Shown piece after piece: positions 21,914 to 34,080 of a DNA stretch of 64,000 nucleotides. The notes below the pieces were generated by a model, which did no database searches, was not told where the DNA came from, and was given only the letters and a program-made list of their open reading frames with translations. How positions within the stretch are numbered: the stretch's first letter is position 1; each line of letters begins with the position of its first letter. The translations under genes were made by a program, and so were the position numbers. Source of the stretch: Nyssa sinensis (lineage: Eukaryota; Streptophyta; Magnoliopsida; Cornales; Nyssaceae); assembly GCA_008638375.1 (NCBI GenBank), contig CM018052.1, positions 31,690,239-31,754,238 on the forward strand, in the 5' to 3' direction.

Positions 21914-24281
21914 TTTGGAGGCCCTCTCCTTGAACGCGAGAGCGTGACATTCTCGAGAGGTCAGCTGACATCCTCTGATGGAGTGAACCGTTGTTGTGCA
22001 AGTATTTTAAGCACTAGTGCAGGGTTGAAGTCACAGCACCCATCTGGTGGAGCCATGGTCTCCCAATTATGACATTGTAAGGAGACTTGGCATTCAGAAC
22101 CATATATTCAGTCATTGTGGTTTTGTCCATCCCCCTCTCTTGCTATAGTAGGCAGGTCAATCCTTCCTAACGGAGTACTGAGATTCCCGTCAAATCTGGC
22201 CATAATTACGACAGTGGGCTTGATGTCACCAAGGTTAAGTTTCATTAGTTTGAGGGGTTCGTAGAATAGGATATTCGCAGAACTCCCAGTATCTACCAAG
22301 ACTCTTCGGATTTCAAAGTTGGCAATTCTAAGGGAAATAACGAGGGCATCACTGTGTCGACAGTGTACCCCGGCGAGATCTTGCTCCGAGAACTGAATTT
22401 CGGGTACAGGCTTCAGTCTTTTTTCAACATTGGAGATCTGTAGTAAGCTGGGAGCAGTTCTGGCCTCCCGAACATACCGTTTTCTTGCTCTGTTGGATGT
22501 CCCTGTTGCTAGGGTATCTGTGTGAAGGACGAAGATAACCTGGTTGTTGTGCTGCTGTGGTTCATTCTGCCCTTCCCTTTGTTCCTGCCTCTGATCCGGC
22601 CTCCTCTGTTGAGGCCTGTCATCACGGGGGTTTTGCCTCTCGTCCTGCTTGACGAACTCCCGCAGACGCCCCCTTCTTATGAGCTGCTCGACTTCATGCC
22701 TCAAGGACCTGCATGCGTTAGTCGTATGCCCGTGGTCCTTGTGAAAATTGCAATATTTACTTTGATCCCGAAGACTGGGATCACCCCTGATCGGGTCTGG
22801 CCATCTTAGATTTTCTCGGTTTCGGACTTTCCGGAGGATGTGACTTAAGGTGGCATTTAGTGGAGTAAAGGTAGTAAACTCCCTTGGAGTAGTGCTGTTT
22901 GGAACTCTTGAGGTTATTCGTTTTTCTGGGCTTCTAACCCTCTTCTTGGTTGCACTGGGGTCTTTCCTCTGGTCGTTCCTCTTCTGGTTGTCCCTTTTCT
23001 GGTCGACCCTCTGGGCGTGCTCTTTGATTTTCTGAGAGGTATTTTTTGCTCCCTTTAGGTTAATATATTTTCGGGCCCGGTCCGTGTGAGCTGCCATGTC
23101 CGCAAGGGGCTCTTCGTCAGTGAATCCCTGAAGCCTCCTTGAGCAAGACCAAAGGTCAGAGCAGCTACAAGGAAACTAGGGCTGTAATCTGTAATCTCAG
23201 TGAGTTCGGTGTTGAAACGCGCGATGTACCCCCTGAGGGTTTCTTCTTTGGTCTGTTTCACATTTAACAAAAACTCAGGACCCTTCCTTAGCCTTATGCT
23301 AGTCATGAACCTGTCCAGGAAGCGCCTTCTGAGCTCATAGAAGCTAGTGACTGAATTCGGTGGGAGATGGTGAAACCATTTCAAAGCAGTGCCTTTTAGA
23401 CTAGTGACGAAAGTTCGGCACATAAAAGCATCGGAGGCCCCATGCAATGCCATGGTGTGCTGATAGTGTGACAAATCATCTCTAGGGTCCCCTATCCTAT
23501 CATAAAGGGTAAGTTTTGGGACAATAAATTTCTTCGGCCTCTCTTCTGCCATGATAGCAGGGGTGAATGGCGTGGCAAACCTTCCGAGCAGCCTGGCTAG
23601 TTTATCCTGTTCGGGAGGAAGTTGAATGCCTCTCATTGCAACAGTGTGGTCCATAGAATCCGCAACTTCTTCGACCCTCCGTGGATCCCTAGGCGGGATT
23701 CCTTGTGACTCTTGCCTTGCCGTTTCGACTCCCATACGAGTGGGACGGGTATGTCCCAAGGACGGAGGAGGACCTTGGCGCTCCTGAGCTGGAGGAATTG
23801 GGACTGGATGAGGTTGGAACCCTTCTGGTACTGGGTTTGCCCCTGAAGCCACCGGAGTTGGGATCCTTGTGGTGCTTCGGTAGTAGACGTCCGGAGCAAA
23901 GACTAGTATTCCCACGCCCACAACCGCTGATGGCTGAGGATTTCTGCCAATGTGAACAGTACCTTGGGTGTGCCCAGGTTGATCATTGGGAGCCTTTTCA
24001 TAGAGTCCCCCGTCTGGGGTGGCTATTGGGAGTTGTGTCCTTTGATCAGTTACGTTGACGGGTGGATTTGAAGGATTGGTTCCACGATTTTGAGTGAGTG
24101 TGGCTAGAGTTCTGGACATAGCTATAAGTTGTTCTTGCATCAACTGGTTTTGTCGCTTGACTAAATCAATCTCTTGTCGCACGGGATAAGTTGTTCGTCC
24201 CCTTCCTCACTCGGTAAGCGGCCGGGGTTGAGGGTTTTGTGGATTTTGAGTATTCTTTCTAGAACGGAGATTGGGAGCCAT
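21914..24281 (-). pseudogene. Tat-1 gag-protease (broken)
   Basis: Capsid/nucleocapsid plus aspartic protease. ATG 24281 (MAPNLRSRKNTQNPQ) precedes a TGA at 24207-24209. The capsid-like retrotransposon gag domain lies about 23560-23130 (LTLYDRIGDPRDDL, ALKWFHHLPPNSV, RRRFLDRFMTS). A one-base deletion near 23105 shifts frame. The next frame holds the basic nucleocapsid, a CX2HX4HX4C knuckle (CNFHKDHGHTTNAC) and the protease with VLVDTGSSANILFY. Another frame break lies near 22110 (TIAREGDG). Tat-2 shows the uninterrupted reading at the first frameshift. Confidence 0.9.
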
Positions 24282-24353
24282 GGTCCTCTGGTGAGAATGA
24301 GGACAAGTTTGTTTGTAGGTAGAGCACTTTGGTTGAAAGAACGATCGTCTTTC

Positions 24354-24371
24354 CTACAGACGGCGCCAAAC
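24354..24371 (-). other. Tat-1 primer-binding site
   Basis: On the minus strand, TTTGGCGCCGTCTGTAGG follows the 5' LTR directly. The TGGCGCCGT start matches the 3' end of tRNA-Asp, as in other plant Gypsy elements; complementarity fades after about nine bases. Confidence 0.6.
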
Positions 24372-24975
24372 TGATGCTGCACTTTTTGGCTCCTGCGAGG
24401 ACTACTGAGGACTCCGAACTCCATTACCTGACGAAATCTCAAAGAGAATATCAGAGGACCACTGGATTGGCTCCGGCGGTAGCCGCTCCGATGCTTAAGT
24501 TAATAAACTGAATTGAAAGACTATAATGTAAGCTAAAGAATGAGCATGAAAATAATAGCGTACCTTAGGGCTTTATTTATAGGTTGCAGCTTCCTAAGTT
24601 GATTAGGATTTGGAGTCGTGAATATAGGGATTTGATCATCGGAGAATGGCAGTTACTATGTTAGACACTGCGCTTGATAGATATCCGTAGGTAGCAGTTT
24701 CCTTATCAAAGATTGTTTCCTTTTCCGAGGTCGGAAGTCCATAGAAAACGGTGACCAGTTCGGAATCCCTTATGCTCTAGAGGATGCTTAAGGCAGTGAT
24801 GAGCTCTGAACCCTAGGGAATGCTCTGAAGGACATGTGCTCAGACCTATGAGTTCTGGATGATAAGTGCATAAGCCTGTTCTGAATGGCTGAGTATGCTC
24901 TGGATGGTCGAGCCTTAACTGGTCTATAGGCACACGTGTCACATGAGGATTGGTCTATCATTTTGTGGTATATCA
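24372..24975 (-). repeat. Tat-1 5' LTR
   Basis: 604 bp, TGATGC...ATCA, followed by the target duplication CTATT. It would contain the element's promoter on the minus strand. Confidence 0.95.
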
Positions 24976-24980
24976 CTATT

Positions 24981-25537
24981 TTTAATAACTTCTGTATATT
25001 AAGACATTTTCAGTACTGATTCAAACCTATATCAAATTTAAATTTGAATCAAAACACACAGAAATGACCCTACAACCCTAAACTCAAACCCATACCAAAT
25101 CAGTTTTTACTCAAATCCAAATCCAAATCAATGCATTGTTCACAAAACTAAATTTTTAACGGCTATTTTTTTTCCCTACCTAGTCTCACCTCAGATGGAA
25201 AGTGAAAGGAAAAGGCAAGGAAAAGAAATGGAAAGAAAAACAGGAAAAGGGAAACAGACCTGGCAGCGGTCGTTCATTGTAGAGACGACGGTCAGCGATG
25301 GTGGTCAGCAGTGATCTTGATTTGGTTCAGAAACCCTAAAGAGTAACCATTGATCTTGATTTGGTTTAGAAACAAGAACATGAATGGCTTGTCGTGAAAA
25401 TGAAATTAGAAGAAACAGAGGAAAGAGACAGCAGAAACGAGATCCTCCGAGCTGCCATGGTCTGTATGTTTGTTAAACCATATATATGTGTGTGTGAATG
25501 AACTTATTAGCATGATTTTGTGGTTGAAATAAGATAC
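24981..25537. other. Intergenic DNA after Tat-1
   Basis: AT-rich, then a purine-rich stretch (about 25195-25255). No gene recognised. Confidence 0.5.
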
Positions 25538-25765
25538 CTGTGGTCTTCCTCTGTCCATGGCACACCTTTTTTTCCTTTCTTGATCAGAAGGCCGAGCCGA
25601 TGAGCTCTTCTTCCCACCAGAACCATAGAATTGTTTCAATCTATCAAAGTTTTGATTGTTCACCTACTCCACTGGTTGTTGATCTCTCGACCCGCTGAGA
25701 TCTTTGCTTTGCAAGAGTTTCTCGGCGATTCCAAGTAAGCGAATGGCCTCCACCCTGGTCGTGTT
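25538..25765 (-). pseudogene. Exon scrap resembling the N-terminus of a DnaJ-type protein
   Basis: On the minus strand, 25765-25664 reads NTTRVEAIRLLGIAEKLL then QSKDLSGSRD, a helical opening resembling the N-terminus of plant J-domain proteins (EAxRxxxIAEKLL...KDL.GA). It runs into a TAG at 25664-25666. The next 125 bp stay open (NNQNFDRLKQFYGSGGKK) and end at a CAG|GTATCT donor-like site at 25538. No start codon or J domain follows. Family assignment is tentative. Confidence 0.35.
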
Positions 25766-26853
25766 TGCGTGAGAGAGGAGGCGTGATGGATTAGAGATGT
25801 TTGGGCAGCATTATAATAGATTGAAATAGGTTAGAACAGTAAAAAATAGTAGACATTGAAATTCTAGGTAGGCATGCAGATCGGTAAAATAGATTTGACA
25901 GAATGTTAAAATAAATTTCAATTTTTTTCTCTATAAATTCTCGTGAAGTTTTATCATTGTGTAGTATCAATTTTTTTTGTGTTTTGTAAAATTAAGAGTG
26001 AAAGAGGTTTGGAAGGAAAAAAAAAAAAAAGAAGGAAAATGAATTTTGAAGAGAAATGACATAAAGTAGTTTTTATAATAAGGTAAAATTTTTTTAAAAA
26101 GATTTGAATAAAAAATCAAGTGACCATTGGAAAACATCAAACTCAAATTCATATTTTACTCAAATTTTAAGTGAAATTTGGGTTTGAACTTGAGTCACCA
26201 CTGAAGATGACCTTACAACGAGAAATTATTATATGATTCAAGTCCTAACTAATTATAAATTGTCATGACAATAAAAATTATTTTATTATTTTTTATAAAT
26301 TTAACATATTATATACATGACAATTCGTAATTGATCAAATTATTAATCTCAAATTATATAATAAATTATTTTACTGCAACCTCTTGAAAAATATAGAAAA
26401 CCACCACCAATTCCTAATCTTGAAAACGCCAAACAAAGGGTTCCAATAATTTCACATCCTTGATTAATGGCCCAATCCCTCATCAAAACCTTTTCAGCGA
26501 CCATTAAAAAAAGAAAAAAAATCACTAAAGCAACAGTCAAAAAGATTGACTTGTTTTTTTAAGTTGTTCATCTCAAGGTCGTGTTTTGGTCCATGTCCAT
26601 TATTGTATGATTGCTGGGTCTCTCTCTCTCTCTCTCTCTCTATGAGTATTGCTTTTGTCTTCCTTTCGTTGACCTGATATACAATTAAAAATAAAAGATT
26701 TTTTGAAATGTGATGGATGGATTTTTTTTTTATTCTCATAAACCTCAACTCGTCTCTTCTTTTCTTATATACTTTTTGACTGTCCACCACTCTTCTACTT
26801 GACTGACCAATTGATGACAACATATACTTTTTGAGTTTGATCCCCCCACAACC

Positions 26854-26884
<31 letters not shown>
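25766..26884. other. AT-rich intergenic DNA
   Basis: No gene recognised. Contains a (TC)n tract near 26620-26641 and an (AT)n tract near 26857-26884. Confidence 0.5.
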
Positions 26885-26889
<5 letters not shown>

Positions 26890-26959
26890 CAGCATATTCA
26901 TTTATGCTGTATTTGATATTGCAGAATTTTGGTCATTCGTTTGAGGGTATGAGTTATTC

Positions 26960-27024
<65 letters not shown>

Positions 27025-27083
27025 TTTATGCTGTATTTGATATTGTAGAATTTTGGTCATTCGTTTGAGGGTATGAGTTATTC

Positions 27084-27126
<43 letters not shown>

Positions 27127-27540
27127 TTTATGCTATATTTGATATTGTAGAATTTTGGTCATACGTTTGAAGGTATGAGTTATTCGTGCTTAGTATATAA
27201 AAGTATAGATCTGTAAAACGGATCAAGTTATTCAAGTTTAATTTCAAAAGATAATCGAGTGATAGTAAATTATCTAGTAAGTCTTTTGCAAGTTATGGTT
27301 CAATATTCCATAAAAGCAATGATATATATATATATATATTCATTTATGCTGTATTTGATATTGTAGAATTTTGGTCATACGTTTGAAGGTATGAGTTATT
27401 CGTGCTTAGTATATAGAAGTATAGATCTGTAAAACGGATCAAGTTATTCAAGTTTAATTTCAAAAGATAATCGAGTGATAGTAAATTATATAGTAAGTCT
27501 TTTGCAAGTTATGGTTCAATATTCCATAAAAGCAATGACA
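26885..27540 (+). repeat. Tandem duplications with (TA)n spacers
   Basis: The block 'cattcatttatgctgtattt' ... 'gtatgagttattcgtg' occurs four times (about 26897, 27022, 27123, 27339). The first two copies end in (TA)n tracts, one near 60 bp. The last two are ~215 bp long, nearly identical and directly adjacent, so this duplicated recently. Confidence 0.85.
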
Positions 27541-28072
27541 CTCCTTGAGACCACCTTCCTTAGATTTAACTGGTACATGTGAATAAGAGTGTTTGCACGT
27601 GCTCTTAGGTTTACAACTAGTCATGCAATCGAAGGTTGCAATTGGTAGAATAGTTACTGGATCATAAAAAAAAAAAGTTTACTCGAATTTAATTTGTGAT
27701 CAAATTTTGTAACTTGTTGATTTATTAAGCTCAGCTCAATAACTTAATAAGTGATTTAATACAATATAAAAAACCAATTTACTCAAGGCCGATTTATGAT
27801 CAGCTCGATTGGAACCTCATTTGAAATTGATTAGAACAATTAACAAACCGAATTTGAATATAATTTAACGCTTACTTATTTATTGAATCAAACTTGAACA
27901 ACTCACTATTCAGCTTAACTCATTTACAATTCTACTCGTATAGGAGATCGTTTATGGAGGTTATCATAAAAATAAAAATATAAATAAAAACCCAAGTTAT
28001 ATTAATCCCTCTATTAATAATACATAAGATCAAAACTAGTTATTTTAATCAAAGAAATACAGTAATATAATA

Positions 28073-28117
<45 letters not shown>

Positions 28118-29420
28118 ACCTCAAGAAATGCTCTACTAACTGTTAAAAATTAACACAAGTGAGCAGTTAGAAAACAGAGTTTCGATCAATGCCAGCATGC
28201 ATGACATCAACCGTACAAACCTTTCAACGGAGGCAGTTCAAGTTCTCATAAAGTCAGCCTCAAAGTTCCCATGAATTCATAATCTAAGAGTTCAGAAGAA
28301 AAAAAAGGCTTAAAAGCCATTGAGTGAAGTTTTCAATCCTTTTAATTGTCACTATTTTATCCAATACCCAACTAGAGTCTCCACATTTCCAGTATCAGAC
28401 TTGTCTCTTCCTCAATAAATAATTCTCTCAGTTTCCTTCTATACAAATTTGGATAAGTGACATGTGAAGTAAAGTTTTATGTGGCTTTTAAACTGGTACA
28501 AAAATATAAATGTATTTCTCACTGAAACTAACAGGAAAATAAATTTCAGTCCAAGACAGTAAGCCGAGAGTAATAAACTTTATTAGACACACAAAAAATT
28601 TATCATGATTATGTGATGTACCAGATAACTTAGAAATCTACAAGAAAGAGTTTGGAGTGACAATGGATATCAGAACTGAAAGAATTGAGCAAGACATACC
28701 TCAAGTAGAAAACGAGAAGCTCCAAATAGAAAAATGTTAGCTGCGTTCTGGGAGCTGCCAGGGGTACTCTTTCAAGTCATCTGTGTGATAACAGATTTCA
28801 TTTACTGATATGATTTGATCAGAAAGGAAGGGCATTTTCTTATCCCACACGACAAGGAATTAGGTTAAAAAAAAAGGAAAGGATTCATTGCTTCAACCTC
28901 TTGTTGGCTAAGTCCACAGGAGTGTAAATTATGTTTAAAAAAAATTAGGTAGTCTGTATCTTATAATAGTAGAGACTTTTGGCTTCTGCCTCAGATCTCT
29001 GGTGATCTTATTGGAAGGCTCCCCCCCAAAACATGTAATATTTTGTTTTCTTAGTGCCCAGCAGTTGCTAAATGAATTGCGATTTACACGCGATACCAAA
29101 AATTTTCAGAATTTAGTACCAGGTGGTTAGGGCAATGAAATGGCTAAATTAGAACATAACCACAACACAATAGAACAACTAAAAAGCAAAGTATTGAGAG
29201 CAAGTTATTTGTCACGAAGAGAACATAATGATCATAAGTTTCAAAGTTTGAGCAAGTTCCAACTATAATCATCACCCACCAAGAGTTGTTGTCCAAGAAA
29301 TTCTACCTCAAAAATATATAAATGACAACATCCCCACAAAACTATTGCATGCTATATAAAAAAAATCACCAACATTAGTACGGGAATGGAACTGCGACAA
29401 CTGTCTATCTGATGTTAATG
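27541..29420. other. Intergenic DNA and 3' flank of copy B
   Basis: No gene recognised. Includes (GT)n(GA)n near 28076-28114. About 29080-29420 is the inverted counterpart of the 3' flank of copy A (5.24-5.60 kb). Confidence 0.55.
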
Positions 29421-32400
29421 TCAGGGAACGTACGTAATTACCACTTGTGGAGAGGTTCTTGGAAAGCTTGACAATTTTTGAATAATTTGGATAGTATCTG
29501 GAGATACACTAGATGTTGAGTATTGGGTGCAACCAACTATTCCTGAATGGATAACAATCTTCTCAAGCACCGGCGCATTCTCAAGCAGAAGTTGTACGAG
29601 CACAACTGCAAATTCACAAGATTCTCCTATGAAGCGAGCAATCTTCACAGTTTTTAGATGCAGCAACGAACACTTTAAATCCTTTGTGTGTGATGCCCTG
29701 TAGCTCTCTACATCAAAATGGTAAGACTTGCAAAAGTCCGGTCCAACCTGATACAAAAACAGGTAACTTTTTTGCTACACTAAAACTAATTCATTAGAGT
29801 GTAATGTACATTTTCAAATATCAAGGGAACCTCTATAAGTAACTTAGTCAAAGAATGATTTACAGTGATCTCTAAATGACTCTTTTAACTCTTTAAGTGT
29901 CTATTATAGACAACATTTTTGCAAAAACTTGAAGTGATATTGCCTAGATAAATAACAACAGAGAATTTCGATTCCATCTTTAGAATGACCAGAATATAAT
30001 ATTCACTTTAATATTTTATTGACTGGAACTTTATAACTAGATGAAACAAAATGAATGTGTCATTCTGCTCTCAAGCATGACGCAATCACTAACTACAAAA
30101 TAGTAATTTAGTACCGACGACAAGTAAATGTCACCAAGAGAATAAATTAGAATAGAATCTTAAAAAAGTCGCAAGAATTTTAGTGGTGCATCGTGCACTT
30201 CTTCGATTTAAGGCATTTTGTCTCATGTATAAACTGAACAATTTGAACTGCCACATGCATAGAAATATATCAAGTGAGATGATAGAATAAATCAAGAACC
30301 ATAATGTCAGATGATGGAATAATTCAAGAATGCATAGTCAGTGAACATAACTACTGCATCCTGAGTGGATGTTGGGAAGCATAACAATTTTTGAGCTAAT
30401 TGTAGTTTGTGCATTGTACATCAGGACAACCATCAGTTAGGATCATCCTTCATGCACTGTTAAACCACCTTCTCTTACACCCATGTATTCATAGTAAATA
30501 AATGTACAAATTGAAGCTCAAATTCAAAGCACCCCCCCCCCCCCCCAAAAAAAAAACAAAAACAACTAGAGATTTCAACTGTTTTAAGATGCAGCACATT
30601 TGACAAACCAGAGTCTTGTAGTTCTCTCCATTGAGATTGTAGGATAGGGAAAGTGTGTCAAAACTAAAAAGAAGATTAATTTAATTGGGTGAAATTTAAT
30701 TACAATTATAGATTATAATGCACTTGGGCAAATATAAGGGAGCCACAGCCACTAAAAGCAACTTCAACAAAGAATGACTTTCAATGCAAATGCCTTCATA
30801 ATTCAATTTTTGAGGGTGAAAATAACATGAACATTATATCAAAAGCAAAGTCTCACAATAACGGAACCCAGCTTACACTAGGAACATGTCAACAGAGTAA
30901 TTATTAAATAAGATGAAAGACATTGATTTGAAGCCATTCATCATTATAAGTCGTTCCAAACACAACTCAAAATGGATGTAAAATGAAAGAAATGAGGAAA
31001 CGACTTTGGAAAAACACACCTTGAAGTAGTGAGGGGTGGCCATATCTAAGACTAACATCTCCAGATAAGGGGAACTTTGTTGCAGGCTTATTATCACAGG
31101 GAGGTTCCATTTCTTCATGTACATGAGTAGTGTCAAACATTTGCGCACTGACTTTGGAGATGTTAAACTTTCCACCTCTAATTTCGATAGGAACTTGGTC
31201 AATCAGAGTAGAAGGGGAAAAAAGAAGTCAATTACTCATCTCTATGAATCAAACAATACAAGCATACTTTTTCCCAATTATTACAAAGTTTTGGGAAATC
31301 CTTTTATAGGATTAACATGTGTGTTACTTTCAAACAGTCAATATATCCTACATGCAAGAGACATTGCATTTTTGGAAACTAGAAACTCACTGGAATTGTT
31401 GCAACTATGTTTAAATCTAAGACTATAATTAACTCCTCGCTATAGGAGGAAAGCAAGCTACCTCATCTAGAAGAGTTTCAAAAAATACAAACAATATTAT
31501 TCTTGGCAAGGAGAAGAGTGATTTGATTTGTGCAAGTCTTCCAAAAGAGTTACACCTCAAAAGTTTGTGATTGCACTAAGAATATGGGTATGGGGCAATC
31601 AAATGTTTTTTTAGGCTCAAAATGTGTATGGGACGTGATGACAGTTGGCAGCACAACACAAGCAGTTGTTTTGTTGATAGTTAAACATAAAACTAGGGAA
31701 AAACATTTACTATTCTTAAATTACTGATTAAATTTCCATGTAATTCAATGAACTAATGTTGGGTTTTGATTGAATTACTCAGCTCCGATATGTGCATTAA
31801 ATAACATATCATTTAACATATTAGAAAATGCGATTTCCAATGCCTTCTAAGTTCTTTTGTTTGAATTAAATCTTTCAATGGCCATAAAGGCCTACGTTCA
31901 AATGCTACATCTTCCAAATTAAGAGTAAAATAGTAAATTTTATGGCTCATCAAGACAACGAAAACATCCTCTGTGACTTGTTACTTAAAATTTTTATATA
32001 CATAAAGGTCAAGCAGATAAATTTGGACAAAAAAGGTATTCCATATAACCTTGCATAAAGAATGTAGTGGCAGCTCTATGTTTGACATTCTATTTGAATA
32101 TTTTGATGCATTAATCGTGTGGCAATCAATCAAAATACAACATGTGCATAAAAAGAAAAAAGAGAGGATTGCAGACCAACCTGAATACACCGAAACCCCA
32201 AGGTAAGATCCTTAACATGCCGAGTGCTTAGAAGAAGATTAGGCAACCTATCAAGATCTATTGGGTCAAAGTCAAGCTTAGCATCACTCAAAGATAACTT
32301 GTTCACCAGCCGAATCTTCTTCTTTCTCCTCGAAAACCTCAGGATCTTTCCTGAAACATTGGGAGCAGAAATTTCGAACTCACCTTCATAATATGGGTTA

Positions 32401-33178
32401 CTACAGTCCCATATCACCAACTTCTTCAAACTTTGAGAATTAATATTCAAACTTACTTCAATACGACATTCGTACAATTCTAGAAATTCCAATACTGGAC
32501 TCCCAGATAATATCCTTGCAATTGCAGTCTCTGACAAAATGACCCACTTGATTGTCAATGCCCTAAGCGATTTCCTACTAACTACACTGTACGGCGTGAT
32601 GTCTCACGTGGCCAAATTCAATTTTGCTAAAGAGGAATTGGCATTGATATACTCGGGCAATTTATATCGATTACCACATAGACTTTGCAAATTTAACTCC
32701 AGCTCCTCCACATTCTTCTGCATCGCCAATCGAATCCAGAGATTGACATTTGGGGCAAACCGAGGTTCATACGCGAAATCGAGAGAAAACTTGCTAGGGG
32801 ACGTGAACAGAACTAGGGCTTTATCGACAAAGGTGATGAACTTTTGGACGCGCTTGTCGTCCTTTGGGTAATCATAGTATCGATATTTGAGTGAGATGTT
32901 CTCAACCGAAGTCCAGAGGTAAAGCCAACTTTTCGATAGAATACCTGTTCTAACAACGTCCTTTGTTGGCAAGAAAGAAAGAATATGAATGAGTAGCGAG
33001 TCCGGCAGGAGGCTGATTCCGTCTTCGGCGACAGTGACTCCGACGAGTCACTGGTGCGTTCTTGGCTTCTTTTGTTTCGCCGCTTTGGTGGCGGTGGCGA
33101 TGGCCTTGAGATTTCATCACAATCAGTTTCTTCGTCCCCGTTTGAAAAATCGTTGGAGTTTCTGCTTGTCGCCGTCAT
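29421..33178 (-). pseudogene. F-box/LRR/FBD protein, copy B (degraded)
   Basis: Inverted paralogue of copy A with the same three exons: 33178-32181, 31193-31020 and 29747-29421. The N-terminal extension opens at ATG 33178 (MTATSRNSNDFSNGD). About 25 bp present in C are missing between LSP and EDGIS, so the start is out of frame with the F-box. The F-box frame (LLPDSLLIHILSFLPTKDVV) has no upstream Met; the first Met is in MPTKD. A TGA at 32604-32606 replaces Cys (NLANC in copy A). The last exon has the FBD part (LLENAPVLEKIVIHSG ... PRTSPQVVIT), but a duplicated ACGT near 29432 shifts the end to YVP*. Splice sites look intact. Confidence 0.85.
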
Positions 33179-34080
33179 CTATCCTTTGCGATGAAATCTG
33201 AAGTCTAATAAAAAGTGAAGAAACTGTTGGGAAAATTTAAATATAATTCCATAAAAAAAACTATTTTGCTAACCTATTTGTCTTTATTAAACATAATATT
33301 TCAAAAAATTAAATTATTAATTCACTCAAAATAATAAAATTGAGATCAAATTTAATACGATTTATTCTATAAAAAAAAAAAAACCTTTCTACCGCATCCT
33401 TAAAAAAAAGGAAGATTATTAGGATTCTTTCTTAAATTATATCGCATATATTTTATTTTATTTTTTTAATAGAAGAATGTTGTATTACAATCAACTCAAT
33501 TTTAAATTATGATAAATTATATATCTTATCTAGTTAACATTTATTTTAAATTCCATCCCATACATATATTCTTATTCTTAAATAATAAGTCTCCATTTTT
33601 TATATATTTATTTTGTAAATTTTTTTTTTTTTCGCATTCCAAATATATTATCATTAGAGGTTAGTATATCAAATTTTGTAAATTAGATATATTTATTTTG
33701 ATTTGTTTTGTTCATTTATTAGAATTTACATATCTTTTAATTAAATAATGTGATATCCTTAAGAATGGTAACGGCCAATTACTCCTTCCCCAATTTTGAT
33801 TTTATTTATATTTTTTTCTTTTGATTTCGATCCCAAACTGTCTAAAAGTTCACCCTAATTTCAATTTCGTTTACATGACCCCGTCTGAATTCTGAATTTT
33901 TTTTTCTCAAATAAGTTAAACTTTTTATTTTGATAGGTAAATTAAAATGTTATTGACAAAAAAATTAATACAATAAAAAATAATAAGAGAATGATATGAA
34001 AAAATCTTAAAATAATTTTTTTGTAGTATGGTTTATTGAGCCAGGGGACAAGTGGGGGCCATGCACCTCCTTCCCAAAAT
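33179..34080. other. Upstream region of copy B
   Basis: The first ~60 bp match the 5' leader of copies A and D. The rest is AT-rich without coding signal. Confidence 0.5.

Larger units (their letters stand above)
14501..24975 (-). mobile_element. Tat-type Gypsy retrotransposon Tat-1, full length
   Basis: Two 604-bp LTRs (14501-15104, 24372-24975), each TGATGC...ATCA, are flanked by the target duplication CTATT (14496-14500, 24976-24980). Coding order on the minus strand is gag, protease, RT, RNase H, second archaeal-type RNase H, integrase, which is Gypsy order. The second RNase H and the extra gene between integrase and 3' LTR mark the Tat lineage. A plus-strand, intron-containing gene (15590-17445) and a 31-bp minisatellite (18226-18533) lie in the long 3' region. 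By hand count the LTRs differ at about 32 of 604 sites, nearly all transitions. Every reading frame is broken. Confidence 0.95.

Noticed and set aside
22522..24058. Plus-strand open frames across Tat-1 gag
   Set aside because: Shadows of the well-supported minus-strand gag-protease genes.
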